Shown here: in pieces, positions 54,785-64,000 of the stretch
Layout: every line of letters begins with the position of its first letter
Numbering within the stretch: position 1 is the first letter of the stretch
NCBI GenBank assembly: GCA_964016985.1
Contig: OZ024821.1
Location: 131,113,323-131,177,322 of the forward strand
Length of the DNA stretch: 64,000 bases
From: Anodontia alba
Lineage: Eukaryota; Mollusca; Bivalvia; Lucinida; Lucinidae
Direction of reading: 5' to 3'
Program-made: the position numbers and the translations under genes
The notes under the pieces: generated by a model
The model's input: only the letters and a program-made list of their open reading frames with translations
Told to the model about the DNA's origin: nothing
Database searches by the model: none

Positions 54785-55790
54785 CTAATACTGAGTGGTA
54801 AATTGTTGGATGAGTGACAAACGATTTATGGCGTCTGATCGTCCATTCTAATACTGGGTGGTATGTCTAAAATTGTTGGATGAGTGACAGACAGTGTAGA
54901 CTCTGATCAGACCCACGTTTTGTGGCGTCTGATCAGAGTCTACACTGTTTTCTCGGGTACTGTTTTTATAAAAATATTCGAACACCTTAGTTCCTTACCT
55001 TTCTTCTAAAATTTGAACACGTCTATTTTACTACCTGCTCTCCTTTCGACATCTTTCGGTAAAACGTTTGGTGCCTGCTACTTTACATAGAAGTAACTTT
55101 GCAAATTTTTAGCATGATATAATGCAAAACCATTGTCGTATATATAAATGTAAAACAAGTTGTCTTCTAGTCATTGGTTTTAAAACAAATCGAATATTTA
55201 TTTTTTTCTCATAGTAAAAACGGCTGCAAAAAATGCAAAAATCGATAGTGTAGGTAGTTTGTTTGCAAGTTTTCAATAAGTTCCACTTGGTCAAACTTTC
55301 TGATTTTTTTTTTACAGTATTGTTATTGAACATCAGTTATTTAAAATAAGTGAAGGAAAAAAAACATTTTAAATAAAAAAATCCAAAAATCTAGTTTACT
55401 ACAGAAGTTCCATGGGCCAGACCAGTTGTTTGGCCGTTAATTTAATTTTAGGTTAAATATTTGAGAACAAAACACAGAAATAGAAAACAGAAAGGACAAA
55501 TAGTTTCTGATAAAATATGGTCAATTAGAATCCAATATTTTCATTTAAAATAAAACGCCAATCAAAAACGTCTTTCCAAATGATGTTAAAAGGACAGTAG
55601 TGATATGTCTAAAATTTGCTTGATATCGACAAACAGGGTAGACCATCATTAGACACCGTGTTCCATGGCGTCGGATCGGGCTCTGTATTTTATGTTCAGA
55701 CCTATCTATCTGAATACATTGGCTAAATACGGTAATTGTTAAAGGGGACGGGGTAAACTTGACAAATTTGTTCTAATTTTTACAGCTGAG
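54785..55790. mobile_element. GATC hairpin copies and AT-rich unassigned sequence
   Basis: 54885-54950 is a good GATC hairpin (GTAGACTCTGATCAGACCC...GTCTGATCAGAGTCTAC), preceded by a partial repeat of its flank (TAAATTGTTGGATGAGTGAC twice). 55628-55697 is a decayed one. The rest shows nothing. Confidence 0.55.
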
Positions 55791-56075
55791 ACAACTTTTG
55801 TGACTTCATGCTTGCTCTTTTAAACACAATTCCCCTCCTGTAAAGGGTCAATTTTGAACATTAAAATATTGCTCCCAGAAGGGATCTACTCTAAAAGGAA
55901 AGAATTTGCCCCTCCTCTAAAACGAAAGAATTTGATTCTAAAAGGGGTCTACTCTAAAAGGAAAAAATTTACTCCTCCTCTAAAACAAAAGAATTTGATT
56001 CTAAAAGGGGTATATTCTGAAAGGAATGAATTCATTCCTTTCAGAGTAAACCTATTTTCAGAAAGGAGACAAAAC
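55789..56075. mobile_element. AAAGGAAAGAATTTG hairpin family, locally multiplied
   Basis: The arm (GGGGTCTACTCTAAAAGGAA, AGAATTTG) is repeated three times in direct order before the mirrored arm, instead of the usual simple hairpin. Confidence 0.6.
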
Positions 56076-56119
56076 AATTTTGAAAGAGGCGTCTCCCCTG
56101 AAAGCGTATCTTTTCCTTT

Positions 56120-56695
56120 ATTAAAACGTGAAACGATAAATACCCGCCATTATCGTGTTGCGGTCAGATAATTTTGTCAAACATTAACGAAATTTGCCCG
56201 TTAGCAATCCCAAACCAGAATCCCACCATATCAATGCACATACCAGTTTTGGTGAAAATTCATTGAGATTTACTCAAGTTGTCCTAAGACGAAAATACGA
56301 CTGTGTAGCGGGCAGACAATTCTGTCAAAATTTACGAAATTTGTCCATTAGCATTCCAAAACCAGATCTATAGCATATCAATGCACATAACAATTTTGGT
56401 GGAAATCCATTGACATTTAATCAAGTTATTGTCCAGAAACAAAAATACGTACGTCTTACGGGCAGATAACTCTGTCAAAATTAAGGAAATAGCCCATTTG
56501 CAATCCCAAACTAGATCTCCATAATGTCATTGCACATACCAAGATAGGTGACAATCCATTAACCTTTACTCAACTTATCGTCCGGAAACAAAATATGGAC
56601 GGACGGACGACAAACGGACGGGCGGATGGACAGTTACGGACACACCAACGTGTAACCATAGTACCCTGCCACTATTGTGTAGCGGGGTATAAAAA
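56120..56695. repeat. capped tandem-array element, TACCCCGCCAC type (third copy)
   Basis: About four units (AAATTTGCCCGTTAGCAATC, TTGGTGAAAATTCATTGAG), (ACGG)n-like tract at 56592-56640, terminal hairpin TACCCTGCCAC / GTAGCGGGGTAT. More diverged than the copy at 16 kb. Confidence 0.75.
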
Positions 56696-56778
56696 GTAAC
56701 GATTAGTTGGTTTAAACATTATTTTATTCAACAAAAATGTAACAGTAATAGGAACCCAGCTAGCATTCTTTATAAATC

Positions 56779-56780
<2 letters not shown>

Positions 56781-56833
<53 letters not shown>
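56781..56833. repeat. (AG)n microsatellite
   Basis: About 26 AG repeats. Confidence 0.95.
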
Positions 56834-56836
<3 letters not shown>

Positions 56837-56939
56837 TGTTATGTGTACCCATGGCAAGAGCGTTTCCTAATACATGTACATAAAGGTTATTTTCAAGAGA
56901 TTCGGAGAGGCGATAGTTTGATACTAGTCTCGGTTTCCA

Positions 56940-57125
56940 CAGGTAAACCGTCCGGAATTAAAAATGAATTGCACTTGACTTAAAAGAGCTTCATTTTCTC
57001 CTTGCGTTTTGTTGTCAATGCCGAAAAGAAAATCATGAGATGTGTAAGCGTTTATGTTATTGGGTAAGTATCTTGTTCTTGCGGCTGCATACCTAGGGCA
57101 GTCAAAGAAGCAGTAATGTGGGCTT
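56940..57125 (-). pseudogene. LINE ORF2 C-terminal fragment
   Basis: Open minus-strand stretch SPHYCFFDCPRYAAARTRYL followed by SHDFLFG and VQFIFNSGRFT. This is the HxFFxCPxY segment with a following LLFG block and closing S-x-RF, typical of the C-terminus of several LINE polyproteins. No RT is nearby. Confidence 0.6.
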
Positions 57126-57227
57126 TCAAAAGATTAGTTGAAAGTATCTACTCGCAAAGTACTCGTCAGAATGGCAGGGATCAGCATAGTCCTAAGCATC
57201 GGCGGAGTCCAAAGTCTTATCCGTGGT

Positions 57228-57420
57228 ATATAGCACTAGTTAAAGCGCTTTTTCCAATCCAAAAGTATTGATATTTTTCTCATTTCTCCACGAAAACATA
57301 TGTTGTGGGTACTCATTAGAAGCGCCTCGCTGAGGCGCTTCTAATGAGTACCACAACATATGTTTCCGTGGAGAAATAAGAAAAATATTTACTGGATACC
57401 CTCCCTTATCTAGACCTATT
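57228..57420. mobile_element. AGAAGCGCCTC hairpin MITE, full copy, near-perfect
   Basis: TTTTTCTCATTTCTCCACG...CATTAGAAGCGCCTCGCTGA...GGAGAAATAAG with CTTATCTAGACCTATTG end. The hairpin is among the best preserved here. Confidence 0.8.
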
Positions 57421-57580
57421 GTGGTACATGACATACTTTTTCACCTGATTCTCATTATGTTGCGAGGATGTGCAGGATAATCTGAGTATGAATCTGAATG
57501 CAATAAGGCCTTTTTTCTCATCGCAACACATGATAAACAGTAAATTAATTCATAGAAAAATAGTGGAAAAAAAACCAATA

Positions 57581-57807
57581 TTAATCCTTTTATATATACT
57601 GTCCAACAAAATGGACCTTAGTGAACAGTGTAGACCCAGATAAGACGCCACAGAACGCGGCGTCTAAACTGGGTCTACGCTGTTTGCATTAGATACAGGG
57701 ATTTCTATAAAACATAGTAGTAATAAAAAATAACCAGATACCCTGCTATTTGAAATAGACCAGTCCAAAGTTATGGTAGAAACGTCCATTCGGCATAAAT
57801 GGGTTAA
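57581..57807. mobile_element. probable TTAA-flanked MITE with GATC core
   Basis: TTAA at 57581-57584 and 57804-57807 with CC...GGG ends, around a GTAGACCCAGATAAGACGCC...GGCGTCTAAACTGGGTCTAC hairpin (57620-57685). The ends are worn. Confidence 0.5.
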
Positions 57808-57890
57808 GCATATATATTTTCATTCAGTGGTAAAATGCTCAACGGAAGATTAATTTTTAACAAAATCAGTTGTAAACTGAATACCACATA

Positions 57891-58992
57891 CAGTCGAACT
57901 TCAATGGCTCGATTATATTTGGGATCTTGGAAATATGTTCTAGACATGGTTAGTTCGAGCCTTTGAGGGTTAATCATAGTGCTAGATCAGAAGGCAACGG
58001 GCCCCCGTAGCCTAGTGGATAAGAGAGTTGACTCTTGATCCATTAGGTTTCTCACCGCTGTGGTTCGAGCCTGGCTCGGGTCATATGTGGGAAAGCCAAG
58101 TTCTGCTTACGGATGGTCAGGTGGTTTTTCTCCGGGTTCTCCGGTTTTCGCCCACCTTCGATGAACGATCGGCTCGATATAAGTGAAATATTCTTGAAAG
58201 GGCCGTAAAACCCAAATCAAAAAAAAAAAAAAAAAAAAAGATCAGAAGGCAAAAGGGAATAATTGAGGGATGTCTTATCGATCTTCTATAAAATAATGGT
58301 ATATTGAGTACACTCATCAGACCACCTCTATTAGCGATTCTAATGCGTACATTAGCATTGCATAAATAAGGCGATTCTAATGAGTTCAAACAGCATATAT
58401 TTTCTTGATGAAGTAGGAAAATTTCCCATTAAATATCCCCAAATATTAGCTTTCTTGAGCTATCGGAATAATTTCCTAGGGACTTAAAAACGAACTCGAA
58501 TCAGCGCCGGTAAACGAATCTTCGGTTTTCGACTCATTTAAGTTTTACTTTAGTATGAAAATGTGGATTTGCGGTTTTCTGACTCTAAACACGGTAGATG
58601 GTGAAGATAATAGTAAACTAGCATTTTATTCATAAGCATAATTGGGCCTTGTCAAGCCAAAAAATGCCTTCGAAGATACGCAGATTCATATCATTCTGGG
58701 AGCTTGGAAAGTTCTAGACATGGGTAGTTCAAGCCACTGAGGTTTAATCATAGCGCAAGGTCACGAGGCAAGCGGGAATAGTTGAGGGATGCCTTCTAAA
58801 TTGTCTCATCGAGGCGATTCTAATGAGTGCACAACGTACCGTTATTTTATAGAAGAGCAAAACGACGTCCCTAAATTATCCCCATTTATCTCCTGACCTG
58901 GCGCTAGGATTTACACTCAGTGGCTCGAACTACCCATGTCTAGAACAAATTTCCATGGTCCAACAGATGTTCGAACCACTGAAGTTCGACTG
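57891..58992. mobile_element. pogo-like element (CAGTCGAACTTCAATGGCTC) with nested SINE-A
   Basis: TA-flanked (57889-57890, 58993-58994); ends CAGTCGAACTTCA and TGAAGTTCGACTG. The segment TTCTAGACATGG(T/G)TAGTTC...GTTTAATCATAG occurs near both ends in the same orientation. No transposase. SINE-A at 57998-58239 is inserted in it. Confidence 0.75.
57998..58239 (+). mobile_element. SINE-A, full length, 13-bp TSD
   Basis: Flanked by GATCAGAAGGCAA (57985-57997 and 58240-58252). Head GCCCCCGTAGCCTAGTGGAT with A box TAGTGGATAAGAG, B box GTGGTTCGAGCC, body ending GGGCCGTAAAACCCAAATC, then poly(A) 58219-58239. The exact duplication and clean tail mark a rather recent insertion. Confidence 0.92.
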
Positions 58993-59020
58993 TACAATGA
59001 AAAGGCACCCTCATACGATA

Positions 59021-59437
59021 GGTGATGATGAAGTCAATGCCAGGATTGCCAAAGCTAGTGCAGCATTTGGCCGACTACGCGGTAGTGTTTGGATTCGAAG
59101 TGGAATCAGGCTTGACACAAAGCTGAAAGTCTACAGAGCTGTGGTGCTGCCAACACTATTGTATTGTATGCATGCTAAACGTGGACAGTTTACCAACGGC
59201 ACGCCAGAAGACTGAACCACTTCCATACAAGCTGTCTTAGAAAACTTTTAAAGATTAAGTGGCAAGACAGGATTCCAGACACAGAAGTCCTGAAAAGGGC
59301 AGGAATGCAGTGTGTGCATTCTCTTCTGAAACTGGCACAGTTAAGATGGACAGGCCATGTTACCAGGATGCCTCAGGAACGTTTGCCAAAGAAAATCCTC
59401 TGTGGAGAAATAGAAATGGGCAAACGTTCCCATGGTG
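59021..59437 (+). pseudogene. LINE C-terminal fragment 1 (ETWTVYQRH type)
   Basis: [20 protein letters not shown]...[15 protein letters not shown], then in another frame [18 protein letters not shown]...IPDTEVLKRAGM...RWTGHVTRMPQERLPKKI and KRSHGG. This is the RT thumb and C-terminal region of a LINE family common in marine invertebrates and fish (often annotated craniofacial development protein 2-like). It is fused at both ends to satellite and carries a stop (TAA) in place of the Glu of ETW. Confidence 0.85.
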
Positions 59438-60916
59438 GTCGTGTACTTACTTGTACTTACTGTCACACTGTATGAGCATTCTCATACCACAGGTAAGATA
59501 ATGTAAAATACTTACTCGTACTTACTGTCACAATGTTTGTTGTAGATCTTTGAAACAGCACCCTCATACGATAGTTGGGATAATGTAAAATAATTACTCG
59601 TACTTACTGTCACAATATATGTTGTAGATCATTGAAATATCGCCCTCATACGATAGGTGAGATAATGTAAAATAATTACTCGTACTTACTTTCACAATGT
59701 ATGTTGTAGATCTTTGAAATATCGCCCTCATACGATAGGTGAGATAATGTAGAATAATTATGTGTACTTACTGTCACAGTGTATGTTGTAGATCTTTGAA
59801 ATAGCACCCTCATACGATAAGTGTGACGATGTAGAATAATTTCGTGTACTGACTGTTACAGTGTATGTTGTAGATCTTTGAAATAGGACCCTCATACGAT
59901 AGGTGAGATAATGTAGAATAATTACTCATATTTTCTGTCACAATTTACGTTGTAGATCTTTGGAATATCACCCTCATACGATAAGTGAGACGATGTAGAA
60001 TAATTTCGTGTACTGACTGTTACAGTGTATGTTGTAGATCTTTGAAATAGGACCCTCATACGATAGGTGAGATAATGTAGAATAATTACTCATATTTTCT
60101 GTCACAATTTACGTTGTAGATCTTTGGAATATCACCCTCATACGATAGGTGAGATAATGTAGAATAATTACTCATATTTACTGTCACAATGTATGTTGTA
60201 GATATTTGGAATATCACCCTCATACGATAGGTGAGATAATGTAGAATAATTATGTGTACTTAAAATGTCACAATGTATGTTGCAGTTCTTTGAAATAGCA
60301 CCCTCATACGATAGGTGAGATAATGTAGAATAATTATGTGTACTTACTGTCACAGTGTATGTTGTAGATCTTTGAAATAGCACCCTTATACGATAGTTGA
60401 GATAATATAGAATAATAACTCGTATCTACTGTCACAATTTATGTTGTAGATCTTTGAAATAGCACTCTCATACGATAGGTGAGATAATGTAGAATAATTA
60501 CTCGTATTTACTGTCACAATTTATGTTGTAGATCTTTAAAATAGCACTTTCATATGATAGGTGTGATAATGTACAATAATTACTTGTACTTACTGCCACA
60601 ATGTATGTTGTAGATCTTTGAAATATCACCCTCATACGATAGGTGAGATAATATAGCATTACGTGTACTTACTGTCACAGTGTATGTTGTAGATCTTTGA
60701 AATAGCACCCTCATACGATAGGTGAGATAATGTAGAATACTTTCTTGTACTTACTGTCACAATGTATATTGTAGACCTTTGAAATAGTACCCTCATACGA
60801 TAGGTGAGATAATGTAGAATAATTACTCGTACTTACTATAACAATGTATGTTGTTGATCTCTGAAAATAGCACCCTCGTACGATAGGTGAGGTAATAAAG
60901 AATACTTGCTTGACTT

Positions 60917-62820
60917 GTAGTAAACTCAGATCTAAGTTTCAGGAACTGAGACAGCAAATCAAAGCTGATATCAAGAAGCAGCATGATTTATATTTTAACA
61001 AATTGGTTGGTGACATTAAGGTTAACCCTAAAGACCTCCATCGGTATACCAACAGTCAAAGGAAAGACAACCAGGGTATCCCTTCTCTCAAAAGGAGAAA
61101 TAGTAGTGATTTGGCAGAGTCTGAAACCGAGCAGGCTGAGGAGTTCAATGATCAGTTTACAGACGTATTCTCCAAAACTTCGGAAAGTGAAGTCCCTCTA
61201 CTTGAGAGGTCAGCTCCGCCTATGAGTGACATTCACATCTCAAATGAAGGTGTTATAAAATGATGAAAGGTTTGAATCCCTCAAAGGCTTTGGGACCTGA
61301 TGAACTTCATCCTAGAGTCCTCAAAGAACTTGCGGTAGAACTTGGTCCTGCATTTGCTCATTTGTACCAACACTCACTTGATAAGGGTGAAATCCCCAAT
61401 GAATGGTCTTTGGCTAACATCTGTCCACTTTATAAGGGCGACAGAGCTTTACCAAGTAACTATCGTCCAGTGTCCTTCACATGTGTTCCTTGCAAAATGC
61501 TTGAACACATAGTATGTACAAATAATATGGCTCATCTTGATGAACACAAGCTTCTGTCAGACAGGCAACATGCTTTTAGGTAGAACCGTAGCTGTGAAAC
61601 TCAGTTGATCACAGTTATAAATGATTGAGCAAAAATTCTGGATGCAGGAGGTCAAGTAGATACATTCATATTGGACTTCGAGAAGGCCTTTGACACTCCT
61701 TCTCATGAACTTCTGAAATGCAAACTTAATAGATATGGCATAAGTGGAAGAACTTTAGTATGGATTGATTCGTTTCTGTGCAATAGGCAACGAAGGGTTG
61801 TAGTCAATGGAGCAAAATCTCAATGGGCACCTGTTTTGTCTGGTGTGCTGCAGGGCACTGTTCTCGGTCCAGTGTTGTTTTCCTTATATATAAATGACAT
61901 TATGGTTGGAATAGAATCTGATATTCGTTTATTCGCTAATGACTGTGTCTGCTATCGTCAGATTGATAGCACTGAAGGCGCATCGAAACTCCAAAAAGGA
62001 TATTGATCAACTAGGCAAATGGGCCAGGAAATGGGGTATGAGATTTCAACCAGTGCAATGTAACATTATGCAGCTTACTAGGAAGCGGAATATCAATGCA
62101 GTTTACTCCTTGGAAGGAACAGTCCTCGAAAATGTGGATAATATTAAATACCTTGGTGTGACAATTTCTAAGGATTTGAAATGGACTACTCATGTAAGCA
62201 ATGTTTGCACAAAAGCAAACAAAACTCTTGGATTCTTAAGACGTAACCTATCGTCATGCTCCCAAAATGTTACGGAAACGGCATACAAGGTGTTGGTGCG
62301 ACCAATCCTGGAGTATGCTAGCCCTGTTTCGGACCCACATGGAATAGTACTCCAGGAAGAATTAGAAAAAGGTTCAGAATTGTGCAGCTAGGTTTGTGAC
62401 TGGAAACTACAACTTTGAAACTGGACGTATGACTAGGATTCTTGAACAGTTAGGGTGGGAGTCTCTTCACAAGAGACGCAAAGTTAGTAAACTCATATTG
62501 CTATTCAAAGGTCTGAAAGGTAGAGCTAGTATACCTTGTAACGACCTTCAACCCCCAAATAGGCGCAGTAGGAATCAGCATCCAATGGCATTTCAAGTGT
62601 CATATGCAAGAACCGACATTTATAAATACAGTTTCTTCCCAGACACCATTAGGCATTGGAATGTACTCCCTGAATCTATAATCTCATCTGATGAAAGTTC
62701 TGAGGACCCTGTCGCTAGATTCACATCACGTGAGATCTAGAGACTAGTCTTTACAATCGATGGCCATGGTGAATGAATGTCTAATGATGTACATGTATAA
62801 CCAGTAAAATATTCTGATTC
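60917..62820 (+). mobile_element. 5'-truncated Jockey/CR1-like LINE inserted in satellite
   Basis: Flanked by TGACTT at 60911-60916 and 62821-62826 and ending in ATTCTGATTC, a short-repeat tail as in CR1-like LINEs. No endonuclease domain is present, so the 5' half was lost on insertion. The coding remains are described under 60925-62740. Confidence 0.85.
60925..62740 (+). pseudogene. LINE ORF2, reverse transcriptase to C-terminus, disabled
   Basis: Order: MKGLNPSKALGPDELHPRVL (61263), EWSLANICPLYKGD, SNYRPVSFTCVPCKMLEHIV, stop TAG at 61581-61583, stop TGA near 61626, LDFEKAFDTPSHELLKCKL (RT motif A), SGVLQGTVLGPVLFSLYIND, IRLFANDCVCY (the FADD box reads FAND, so the second-to-last catalytic Asp is lost), NIKYLGVTISKDLKWTTHV, LRRNLSSCS, YKVLVRPILEYASPV and FFPDTIRHWNVLPESI. 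Frames change near 61258, 61995 and 62375. Confidence 0.88.
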
Positions 62821-62995
62821 TGACTTACTTTCTCAATGAAAGTTTTAAGTTTTGAAATAGCACCTCATATGATAGTTGAAATAATGTAGAATAATTAATT
62901 GTACTTACTATCGCAATGCACGTTGTTGATCTTTGAAATAGCACCCTCATACAATATTAATATATTACTTACTGTCACAATGTTTATTGTAGTTA

Positions 62996-63745
62996 TTGTC
63001 AAGAGTCGTGCACATTGATGATGAAATCAATGCCAGGATTGCCAAAGCTAGTGCAGCATTTGGTCGACTACGTGGTAGTGTTTGGATTCGAAGTGGAATC
63101 AGGCTTGACACAAAGCTGAAAGTCTACAGAGCTGTGGTGCTGCCAACACTATTGTATTGTATGCATGCGAAACGTGGACAGTTTACCAACGGCATGCCAG
63201 AAGACTGAACCACTTCCATACAAGCTGTCTTAGAAAACTTTTAAAGATTAAGTGGCAAGTCAGGATTCCAGACACAGAAGTCCTGAAAAGGGCAAGTATG
63301 CAGAGTGTACATACTCATCTGAAACTGGCACGGTTAAGATGGACAGGCCATGTTACCAGGATGCCTGAGGAACGTTTGCCAAAGAAAATCCTCTATGGAG
63401 AAATAGAAATGAACAAACGCTCCCATGGTGGTTAGAAGAAGTGATACAAAGACACCCTCAAAGCCGCCCTCAAGGACTTCAACATACCAACATAATCGTG
63501 GGAACAAATTGCACAGGACCGAGCAAAGTGGCGCGGTGTTAGTAAATATGAGGCAAAAAGAATCAGCGAAGCCGAGCAGAAACGTGCACAGCGCAAAGCC
63601 AGAGCTAAGGAATCACCAACAGAGCTGTCTTGCTCTGTTGTTCCATCTGCAACTGACAGTTTAGAGCCAGAATTGTTCTGATCAGCCATCTTAGAACACA
63701 CAAACAGTAACATTTCTCGCATGTGATTAAGATTGGTCATTGTCA
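62996..63745 (+). pseudogene. LINE C-terminal fragment 2 (ETWTVYQRH type), longer copy
   Basis: [19 protein letters not shown]...VVLPTLLY, frame change, [20 protein letters not shown]...KRASMQSVHTHLKLARLRWT...ERLPKKILYG, KRSHGG, then another frame KDTLKAALKDFNIPT, SWEQIAQDRAKWRG, YEAKRISEAEQKRAQRKARA and SAILEHTN (remnant of the zinc-finger tail). It shares the frame break of copy 1. Satellite resumes after it. Confidence 0.85.
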
Positions 63746-64000
63746 GTAATGACAGACGAACTATATATAGTTTATAGATCAGATAATAGCGCCCTCATTC
63801 GATAAATGAAACAATGCATCTTAATTGATTGTACTTACTATCGCAATGTATGTTGTAGATCTTTGAAATAGCATCCTCATACGATAAGAAGCTTTCTGAA
63901 GTATCATCTGCGAATACAGACAATAATTTACAATGAAACTCCACTGATTCATCCTGTCTATGTTCATATATTTGAATAGATTTGCAGAAGAAGTTTGTAG

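Larger units (their letters stand above)
58999..63885. repeat. 82-bp satellite domain with LINE insertions
   Basis: Unit: GTAGATCTTTGAAATAGCAC, CCTCATACGATAGGTGAGAT, AATGTAGAATAATTACTCGT, ACTTACTGTCACAATGTATG, TT. The main array at about 59441-60916 has some 18 units. Single or partial units are at 58999-59020, 62827-62995 and 63780-63885. LINE sequences interrupt it at 59021, 60917 and 62996. From 63886 to 64000 nothing is seen. Confidence 0.9.

Noticed and set aside
58955..59020. Start of the 86-codon frame before the LINE fragment
   Set aside because: The first 22 codons come from a pogo-like element end and a satellite unit; only the part from 59021 is LINE-derived.
59441..60916. CRISPR-like regular repeats
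   Set aside because: The 82-bp units are contiguous with no unique spacers; this is a eukaryotic satellite.

Overview
The window is animal nuclear DNA, most likely from a bivalve mollusc and probably a heterodont (venerid-like) clam. Four things point there: long introns with consensus GT-AG sites, several tRNA-derived SINEs, capped tandem-array elements of the Pearl/HINE type described from bivalves, and a Naiad-type Penelope-like retroelement. The species is inferred, not proven. There are no operons, bacterial genes or CRISPR arrays.

Positions 626-29011, minus strand, carry the 5' two thirds of a procollagen galactosyltransferase gene (GT25 family, COLGALT1/2-like). I could place nine phase-consistent coding exons, which together encode 354 residues. 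The rest of the gene (the C-terminal GT25 domain and stop) lies beyond the left edge. Its introns are packed with transposable elements (TEs): hairpin MITEs, capped arrays, SINEs, a dead mariner, pogo-like and hAT-like elements, TTAA-flanked MITEs, and a long-inverted-repeat element with a perfect 10-bp target duplication. Several splice sites sit within 8-30 bp of a transposon end.

The block 29056-33360 is bounded by matching inverted ends that start GGTGTGCC and carry many GTAAAG-type iterations. Its left end is 45 bp upstream of the COLGALT start codon. Inside it are a capped array, a tandem GATCTG-type repeat, and a 1054-bp CCCAGCAA-ended element. A near-identical copy of that element lies inverted at 53700-54754.

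From 33560 to 37200 there is a LINE reverse-transcriptase fragment followed by a decayed Naiad-like element, with a GIY-YIG nuclease upstream of the reverse transcriptase. From 38.3 to 58 kb I see a possible TATA promoter with a first exon, more capped arrays, a C/A-tract tandem array, nested MITEs, a LINE remnant, and one clear terminal exon with a sushi (CCP) domain on the minus strand (53448-53635).

The right end (58999-63885) is an 82-bp satellite domain. A 5'-truncated LINE with a TGACTT target duplication is inserted in it. On either side of that LINE are two copies of a second LINE fragment that share the same frame break.

Only the COLGALT gene and the sushi exon are confident host coding sequence. 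Most of the rest is repeat, and many open frames are read-through of tandem repeats.
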